In this document: positions 57,311-64,000 of the stretch, one piece after another
Layout of the letters: every line of letters begins with the position of its first letter
Numbering within the stretch: the stretch's first letter is position 1
Assembly (NCBI RefSeq): GCF_963583255.1
Contig: NC_084819.1
Location: forward strand, 9,070,001 to 9,134,000
Length of the DNA stretch: 64,000 nt
DNA from: Pyrus communis
Taxonomy: Eukaryota; Streptophyta; Magnoliopsida; Rosales; Rosaceae
Reading direction: 5' to 3'
Notes under the pieces: generated by a model
Database searches by the model: none
What the model was told of the DNA's origin: nothing
Seen by the model: the letters and a program-made list of their open reading frames with translations, nothing else
Position numbers and translations under genes: made by a program

Positions 57311-58600
57311 ATAGATTCACACAAAGCATAAGTAAATACACAAAAAGCAATTTAAACATACTAAACATGGCAGAATGTAATTAACAAAGAGAAGAGTTTA
57401 GGGACGCAAATCTGGTTATGGAGTGTAAATTCCCTCTTCTCCTTGGTAATTGCATTGAAGCTTTGATCATAGTGACTCCACAGGCATACTCTTGAACTGG
57501 GCTGCATGATTCTTTTGGTCTCCTCCACTTGTTGATTTTCCTTTGTGCTACTGGGCTGGAGGATTCTTTTGGTCTTCCCCGAAGGTCTGAGCTTACCCCT
57601 TTGGTCTGTTTCTTTGTTCAATCTTTCCAATTCGTATTGAAAAGGGTTGGAGGATAACTCAGCCTATGTTTGTCTCCACATGCTTCAATGTATCATTTTC
57701 ACTTGCCTTACTCGCTCCCCTTTGCAGAAGTGGTCCCTTCTCTGGAAGTGTATCAACCGTTGAAGATGACTACTCGAGAGCAACGCTAGGTAAGCAATCA
57801 GGAATAGATTCCAGGCAGTTGGCTCCAACTCGGAAGACTGACTCCAAGTGCCGGCTGATTGCTTCTTTCACTTTGCCATGCGAGTAAGAACAAGGACAAA
57901 GAAAAAGACAGGGAAAGAGCATGATATGAGATACTTTTGCTTTTGACCTTGATGATATGAGATACCTTTGTTTTTGAAGAAGCGGTGAATGAATCAGCAC
58001 ATGTATTTGTTGTGCTGTTTCCTCCTGGGTCATCTGTACTCCAGGCATCTGGTATCATCTTTGGGGAAGAAGAAAAAATTGAGTAATTCGAAAGGCTTTG
58101 CTGGGAGTGCGCCCTCAGAGGTGAGGGAGAGTTGGGCATTTTCTTCAGGTCTGCCTTGCCATAAAAAAACGAAGGTCGACATATATAAAGATAATATCAA
58201 GTGGTGGTACTGTTCTTTTACCCTTGTCGACAAACGTTTTGATCCCGCAAATCCGGCTTTTTGAAATAGTGGCGCCTCTTCGATCTTTGAAGACGCCTCT
58301 TCGATTTCTGAGCAGGCGCCCCTTCGATTTCTGAACGACGCCCCTTCGCTTTCTGAACGACACGTGGTAGTGCAGATACGGCTCCTTTTGACACAGCTGC
58401 ACGCGTCTTCTGAAAAGCAGAGAAAGCGTCGCCGAACTTTGCGCTTGTCGGCTAAAGATGTGTAGTTGCGGTGATGGCCTCCACGTGTTTTCAGCTTTGT
58501 CAGAAATCTTTTGACAAAGTTGAACGCGTTTTCTGAAAAGCCGAGGGAGCGTCGCCTAACTTACGCCGGAAAATCCGGCTCTTTGAATCGGTGGACGCGT
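57311..58600. other. Region upstream of the antisense ORF, with tandem repeats
   Basis: No supported gene up to 58736. A unit of about 24 bases, GCGCCCCTTCGATTTCTGAA with variants, recurs about four times at 58266-58362. A related pair (TTTTGACA...TGAACGCG/TGCACGCG, TTCTGAAAAG, CGTCGCC) occurs near 58385-58435 and 58505-58560. These may be promoter repeats of the antisense ORF. Confidence 0.5.
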
Positions 58601-58611
58601 CGCCTTGGCTT

Positions 58612-58618
58612 TTTATAG
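58612..58618 (+). promoter_or_regulatory. TATA-like site upstream of the antisense ORF
   Basis: GGCTTTTTATAGAGCT context, about 120 bases before the ATG at 58737. Plausible plant core promoter on the plus strand. Confidence 0.5.
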
Positions 58619-58736
58619 AGCTATCGATCACCGCCAACATACACACTCTGAAGATCTCCCATTCTTGAAAATCGTCTCCGGCCCTTCGAAATTTAACTCC
58701 ATCCACCCCTTCTTTTTGAACACTTTTGAAAAAAAA

Positions 58737-59423
58737 ATGGCAAACTCATCGAACCTTAGCTTAGATTTGAGTCTCAGCAGCGATCCGGTTGCGCCCCGTC
58801 AAGGTAATGTATGGCGCCCTTCTTTTTTATCTTCTAACGGTCCTCTTTCAGGTGAAGACTCTGTGATGCAGGATGCCACAACAGCTACAATAGTAGCTAG
58901 GAATCTCCTCACTCCAAAAGATAGTAGGCTGCTGTCAGGACGGTCCGATGAGTTGGCCGTTCAAGAGTCCCTCGCACTTAGTGTTCAGTGTGCGAGCTCT
59001 GTGTCCAACATGGGCCTACGCCTGCTGGCCCGCTCCCGTCAGGTGGAATCGTTGATGGCAGAGGTGGAAGGTCTTAAGCAGGAAATCAAACAGCTTAAGT
59101 ACGAGAATAGAAGTTTGCATGTGCTTGCAAATAACTATTCGGCGGGCATGAAGAGGAAGCTTGATGAGCTGCAAGAATCTGAGGGTCGAATTCACAGTGA
59201 CCGTCAAAGGCTTGCGTCTTATCTCCAGAGGCATCTTTTTCCTAGGTCATCCAGCGTTTGGCCAAGTATTGAGGCCTGGAATGCTCTAGCTTCGATGCCT
59301 TCCGCTCCGATGCCTTCCGCTTCTATGCCTCCTGCTTCTATGCCTTCCGCTCCTATGCCGTCCGCTTCTATTCCTTCTGCTTCGACGCCTCATAGTGGGG
59401 CTTCACGTAAACATCCTCTGTGA
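58737..59423 (+). CDS. Unknown coiled-coil protein, antisense in the gag-only element
   Basis: I do not recognise the family. The ATG at 58737 follows an A-rich leader; the in-frame ATG at 58605 lies on the TATA box and is unlikely. 228 residues: MANSSNLSLDLSLSSDPVAP, then a Ser-rich part. A helical stretch (SRQVESLMAEVEGLKQEIKQ to about LQESEGRIHSDRQRLASYLQ) has heptad-like Leu/Met/Ile spacing, so a coiled coil is likely. A tail of about six five-residue repeats (MPSAP, MPSAS, MPPAS) ends at the stop. No stop or frameshift breaks it. It lies opposite to gag, between gag and the 3' LTR. Antisense extra ORFs at this place are known from Tat-lineage gypsy elements. A captured host gene fragment is the alternative. 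Confidence 0.65.
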   Translation: MANSSNLSLDLSLSSDPVAPRQGNVWRPSFLSSNGPLSGEDSVMQDATTATIVARNLLTPKDSRLLSGRSDELAVQESLALSVQCASSVSNMGLRLLARSRQVESLMAEVEGLKQEIKQLKYENRSLHVLANNYSAGMKRKLDELQESEGRIHSDRQRLASYLQRHLFPRSSSVWPSIEAWNALASMPSAPMPSASMPPASMPSAPMPSASIPSASTPHSGASRKHPL

Positions 59424-59455
59424 AGGCTCCATCTTTCTCCATGTTTAGTATCTTT

Positions 59456-59458
<3 letters not shown>

Positions 59459-59490
<32 letters not shown>

Positions 59491-59521
59491 TTTTATTTAT
59501 TTTATTTATTTATTTTTTTTT
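59459..59521. repeat. T-rich run
   Basis: About 28 T, then ATTTT/ATTTATTT repeats and more T. It lies between the antisense ORF and the end of gag; read on minus it is A-rich. Confidence 0.8.
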
Positions 59522-59540
59522 TATATTAACATAAATAAAA

Positions 59541-60464
59541 TCAAACGGCATGGAATTGGTCCTTGAATGGAAGGTGATACTTGAAGTGAACCGGCATTGG
59601 TTTGAATTCTAGTGTAGGTGCCTGATTCATAAAAAACAGCAAGTTAGTATAAAATCTAATGGAATTTGGAAAAAAAAACTTACTTGTTTTGTCTGACAAG
59701 AACTCAATGACAAACACCACTCCTTTGAAAGTTTCAGGGATATTGGACTTGGCCAGATTGCATGTGATGGTTATGACTTGTCCGATGTCATCAAATTCAA
59801 CTTCTTTGGGCATTGTTGTCTCAAGTATATTCTCTTTGATGAATTCATGAAATTCCCTACTTTGCACCTTTGGAAGGTCTTCCAAGATGTCTTTTTCACT
59901 TTCTTCTTCCTTGGAATTCATGAACCTGCAAGGAATAGGGATATTAGGTGGAATGGGGTTAGAACTAATTGGAACAACCTTACTTGAATTAGATGGCGTA
60001 GGAGCAATAAGTGCTTCCGGCAAAGGTGCTTCAAATTCTCCCTTCGGATTTACAATGGTTGAACTAGGGAGTTTGCCTTGGTCGCAAAATTGTCCTACGA
60101 ACTCCGCTATCTGCCCAATTTGCTTTTCCAAGTGGTCCAACCTTTTGTCTTCTTGTCGAGCCTCATTGTCTTGATTTTGTGAGCCCTGCACCAAACAAAT
60201 TAATTTGTTAAGTTTTTGATTATAATCTATTGACGAACTTAATTTTGGTTGGGCATATTGAATATGAGGTTGTGGTGGCTGCCAATATCCTCCTTGTTGA
60301 GCATTTTGAGGTTCCCACCACATAGAGTTTGAATGATCACTCCAATCTGAATTGTAAGTATTGGAAAACACGTTATTCCTTGATTGAAGATTAAATATAT
60401 CAACTCTTTGCATTTGGGACCTTTCCATAAGTTGTGACAAAAGAGAAGCATTATCAAGTGCCAT
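59541..60464 (-). pseudogene. Gypsy gag C-part fused to the pre-RT linker, pol deleted
   Basis: The ORF of 307 residues starts MALDNASLLSQLMERSQMQR right after an in-frame stop and only about 100 bases after the primer site, so the normal N-terminal gag domain is missing. The middle reads KLNKLICLVQGSQNQ, KRLDHLEKQIGQIAEFVGQF and QGKLPSSTIVNPKGEFEAPL, the usual C-part of Athila/Tat-type gag. The end reads QAPTLEFKPMPVHFKYHLPF, which resembles the linker before RT in such elements (ordinarily -LELKPLP-HLKY-). Protease and all later domains are absent. Whether this short product is made or useful is unknown. Confidence 0.75.
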
Positions 60465-60560
60465 CTAGTACTTGAATTCAACAAACAAAACACAAATAAA
60501 AAAACTAAATCTAAAATACATAACAGAAACAAACAATCCAAGGGATTAGCAAATTTTCTA

Positions 60561-60579
60561 ATCCCCGGCAATGGCGCCA
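60561..60579 (-). other. Primer binding site of the gag-only element
   Basis: The minus strand reads TGGCGCCATTGCCGGGGAT, five bases after the 5' LTR. It matches the Asp-tRNA complement used by Athila/Tat-type elements except for one base (A where G is usual). Confidence 0.88.
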
Positions 60580-60584
60580 AAATT

Positions 60585-63242
60585 TGATGCGAAATTTATA
60601 CGCACACAAATTAAACCCTATTTTTGTCAAATTGTAGTATAAGTATAAGTAGGGATCGTTCTGGACCGGGGATTAGGAGGGATTGTTAATCACTTGGATT
60701 TGACTCAAAAACGTAAAAACACAATATAGAACACTAAACTAGACTCGAAAACGTAAAATAAAGTTTAAAACACTATACTAGACTCAAAGAATTCAAAAAT
60801 ACTTTAAAACATAAACTAAACAGATTCTAAGCACTAAAGAACAAGAAAGTAAAGGGGGGGTTTGATTTGACGAAATTAACTAAATTGCACAAATTGTAAT
60901 TAAAGGCAAAACGTAAATATAAATGTGATGAAAATATGGATGATGGAATAGCCAAGGGGTTCTTCTCCACACATGTTACACTTGCATACAAGATTGATTC
61001 TCAGTTGGTCTTTCGATAAATGATGAAACTCAACGCCCCGGGTTAATTAGGTCCGCTTAAATTAACCGTCAAGTTTTCCTTAAGTTAATGAATTGGATGG
61101 GTTAGCGCAACGCAATTCACCACATTCTCCAAAAGTCCTTTACGTGAACATCACAATAAAGATACAATCAAAGATCATTAAGTATTATGAAAACTATAAG
61201 TGTTGACGAGGCATTCGTTACTATGATGAGCATGAAACTCGTGCCAAGAATTCATTTAACGCGATTGTTTATAAGCAACCTCCACTACTTGTGAATATAA
61301 GTTCATAACGATTAGGTGAAACTCACTTATATTCTAGCGTCATATTCATGCATGAAAATTAAGCGCGCATTCTTAATAAACATTCATAAATAAGTTATCA
61401 ATCAAACGGTTAAACAAATTGAATCCACAACTTATGAAATTCCAACGAAAGTTAATCAATTCATATTGCAAGTAATAAACATAGTTTCGAATCACCCCCT
61501 AGCTAAAGGGGGTTTAGTTCCTCATATCTTTGAAATCAAAGAAACGCCTAAACATTCCAACAACTCAAACTTGAATTGTATGAACGTTTAGGCACTCTTC
61601 TCTTCCATTCCTCATACGTACAAAACAAAGAGAATTAAAATGAAACATTGAAATCAAAGAATCACCTAAACATTCCAACAACTCAAACTTGAATTGTATG
61701 AACGTTTAGGTCCTCTTCTCTTCCTCGTTGTTGTAGCACAAGGTCTAAGGTGAGGTTTGGGGGATTATGGAAATGGTAGAGGAGTGGTGTTGTGAAGTGT
61801 TGGAATGGTGTTTGGATTATAAGGGGAGAGATGGGAAGCTCACGGCTAGGGAAGGGAGAATGTGTTTGTAATGTGTTGTGTATGAAATGAGATGATCTTG
61901 AATGATGGGAATGCAAGGGCTTTTATAGGAGAATGAAGGTATAAATGGCTGTTTGTTTAAGCATGCAAGTGGCTAATTAATGATGGACAAATAGCTAGGA
62001 AAACATGTGAAAGCTGGAATTGCATGTGAAGGTGTTGGAATGTGAATGAAGGCCACGGCATGGGATGTTTTTTCTGGAATGATGGTAGGTTGTGTATGTG
62101 TTTGGGAAGAGAATAAATGTATGATGGTGGCTGAATGATTAAAGGGAATGAATGGGAGTGACACTAGGTTGGTTATGCATGTGGAATGTGGCTGAATTGT
62201 TGGTGAAATGATGAATGGGAAAGCTGGAATTTCAAAGGGGGAGCCACGGCATGGACTAGTGTTTGAATGTGTAAAGTGTGTGTGAATGCATGTGAAGATG
62301 CTAATAAATAATGCATGTAGGGTTAGGAAATAAAATCATAACTTAAAGGGGAATGATTAAAGGGTGTTGAAAGGTTTGAAATGCATGTGTAATGGCTGAA
62401 ATTGTTGAGTAATGCACGGCTTTGTTGTTGGTTCTTTGGTGATGAATGCAATGATGAAATGGATGGGAGTGCATGTGGATTAGGTGGTGTAATGATGAAG
62501 TGGGAAATGGAAGAATGTGGTTGGAAATGGCTAAGGGGATGCACGGCTAGGAAGAAGAATGAATGATGTGCATGTGTGTGAATGCATGTGGATTAGGTGG
62601 AAAGAGGTGGGTGTGCATGTGAGTTGAAATGCATATGTTTAAATGGTTGAAATGTGTAGATGATTATGAGTATGATAAGTGATAAGTGAATGATATGTTA
62701 AGTGATAAATGAATGATATGTGGTGAGTGATAAGTGAATGGAAGTGATAAGTGATAAGTGAATGGAAGTGATAAGTGAATGGTTTGATAAGTGATAAGTG
62801 ATAAATGAATGATATGTTAAGTGATAAATGATATGATAAGTGAATGCTTTAAGTGTTTAAAATAGGGAACAAAGCCCTTCCTTGCATGGCAAGGAAGGGA
62901 GACACAAGGAAACACACGACAAAGTCCTAAGGTTGCAAGGAATGTTGTTTTTGTGTTCTAAAATGCGTAGGAGTCTTCAATGATGCTTCAACATGAGGTC
63001 TTTTAGGATTTAACTTTCCTACTTCAAGTCTTTAATTTCGTCCATCCTCTTGGCTCCAAGCATATGATATCCATTCCAATCTCTAATTTGCTCCAAAAGG
63101 CTCCAAAAGGCATCCTTTTGCATACCTTGCCCTTAGAACCTGAAAACACACAAAAGAAGCATAAAGGACTAAAATAACTAGAGAAACATAACGTAAATGC
63201 ACGAGAACAAGCCATTTAAGTCGCATGAATATGCTCCTATCA
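60585..63242 (-). repeat. 5' LTR of the gag-only element
   Basis: 2,658 bases. The same duplicated hairpin block (about 61547-61724), TATA-like CTATAAAAGC on minus (61919-61928) and AAGTGATAAG repeats (about 62667-62853) as the other LTR. About 13 differences, for example CACGGCATGG regions identical but GATGGTAGG versus GATGGCAGG. Confidence 0.95.
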
Positions 63243-63247
63243 GCAGG

Positions 63248-64000
63248 AGCCACGCATTCCCGTTTCCTTGCATGAATACTTCCCGAATGACTTTTTCCAA
63301 CAGTGCACTACTGTGGCCTGTCACATGGTTGAAGTAGAAATAGAAAAGCCCTCAAAAGGCAAAGCTATCGCCACTGAGGTAGAAAAGACCCTTACACCTG
63401 GAGAAGGTCTGGCAACACACTTTAGCATCGGGGAAGCGTTACCATTGCCAAAAAAGATGCGAAGAGCACTAACAGCAGTCTTGGCAGGTCCCGACGACCA
63501 CGAAGTGCAAGAAAGTAACGACGAAGGCTCGAAGCTTCAGCCACATGAATGTGCCACATGTTGTGCCACCCATGACGTAATTAACTTCACTGACGAAGAC
63601 CTACTGTTAGGATCAAAGCCTCACAACTGTCCTCTCTTCGTCTCCGGGTACATAAGGGAATACAAAGTTAACCGCATGCTTGTGGATGGTGGGTCGGCCA
63701 TAAACATCATGCCAAAATCAACAATGACCATAATCGGCATCAAGGTGAATGAACTATCCCTGAGCCGTCTGCTGATCCAGGGTTTTAACCAAGGAGGACA
63801 AAGGGCGATGGGCATGATCCAAGTAGAGATGACCATGGGTGAGCTCAAATCAAGCACGATATTCCACGTGATTGATGCAAGAACTTCCTACAGCTTGCTC
63901 TTAGGAAGACCTTGGATCCACGCAAATGGGGTAGTGCCGTCCACCCTTCACCAATGCCTAAAATTTTACCGAGAAGGAGTGAAGGTGATCCAAAGTGATA
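63248..64000 (+). CDS. Gypsy pol: aspartic protease region (cut by window edge)
   Basis: Continues the frame broken at 52924 and is open to the window end with no stop. The linker reads EPRIPVSLHEYFPNDFFQQC and KKMRRALTAVLAGPDDHEVQ. The retropepsin-like domain starts near 63600: LLLGSKPHNCPLFVSGY, then RMLVDGGSAINIMPKSTM with the active-site Asp (D-G-G-S here), LIQGFNQGGQRAMGMIQVEM and SYSLLLGRPWIHANGVVPST. This is the usual order before RT in non-chromodomain gypsy elements; RT should follow beyond 64000. Apart from the TGA after gag and the nested element, no break is visible. Confidence 0.9.

Larger units (their letters stand above)
52925..63242 (-). mobile_element. Gag-only gypsy element (large retrotransposon derivative)
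   Basis: 10,318 bases with 2.66-kb LTRs (52925-55583, 60585-63242) and a perfect GCAGG target duplication (52920-52924, 63243-63247). Read leftward: 5' LTR, Asp-tRNA-type primer site, a gag remnant fused to the region that normally precedes RT, an antisense ORF, a 3' noncoding block typical of Athila-type elements, a polypurine tract and the 3' LTR. No RT, RNase H or integrase is present, so it depends on another element. I count about 13 LTR differences, about 0.5%. Inserted in the pol codons of the outer gypsy element. Confidence 0.95.

Noticed and set aside
62667..62853. CRISPR-like regular repeats
   Set aside because: Units are contiguous and degenerate, with no unique spacers, in plant LTR sequence; this is a minisatellite.

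Overview
This is plant nuclear DNA. The evidence is one intact-looking host gene end (S-adenosylmethionine synthetase with a leader intron), many plant-type Ty3/gypsy and Ty1/copia retrotransposons, a PIF/Harbinger DNA transposon and a TRIM. The MITE at 4055-4204 and the general repeat style remind me of Rosaceae, especially apple and pear relatives. That placement is from memory and is not tested here.

Layout. 1-1600 is the 5' half of the SAM synthetase gene on the minus strand, with its leader intron and TATA box. Nearly everything else is layered transposable elements, in three nests. Nest A (4582-23320): a Tekay-like solo LTR was hit by a PIF/Harbinger transposon (TTA duplication). That transposon was hit by a nearly full-length Tekay chromovirus (TTTCT), whose gag was hit by another element that survives as a solo LTR (GAGGG). 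The duplications match exactly at all four levels; the outermost is AATTA. Nest B (about 24.0-35.7 kb): an old minus-strand copia element contains a young second copia (28250-33469, ATTTT), an intact TRIM (24672-25276, CAACC) and possibly a LINE-like tail. Nest C (38.8 kb to beyond the window): a gypsy integrase remnant lies next to an antisense plant-mobile-domain pseudogene. It is interrupted by a large copia-type element (LTR from 43967), which holds a second gypsy element (LTR from 50128, gag, protease). Inside that sits a 10.3-kb gag-only element (52925-63242, GCAGG) with 2.66-kb LTRs and an antisense coiled-coil ORF.

How the parts work together. Only the SAM synthetase looks like a functioning host gene. 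The transposon genes are mostly broken: PIF transposase, PIF Myb-like partner, Tekay gag-pol and the young copia gag-pol all carry premature stops or frameshifts, although LTR pairs differ at only about 2-13 sites by eye. Most of the stops fit C-to-T or G-to-A change at CG or CHG sites, as expected of methylated DNA. The gag-only LTR family occurs four times here: two solo LTRs and one pair.

Most novel signals. First, a 30-nt two-stem hairpin occurs three times in each young Tekay LTR and once in the much older Tekay-like LTR; flanks and spacing are kept while stem bases change in pairs. Second, five hairpins in the transcribed part of the gypsy LTR at 50504-50742 have a shared loop and two alternating stem sequences. 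Third, two unrelated antisense ORFs are carried by gypsy-type elements. All counts, alignments and boundaries were made by eye.
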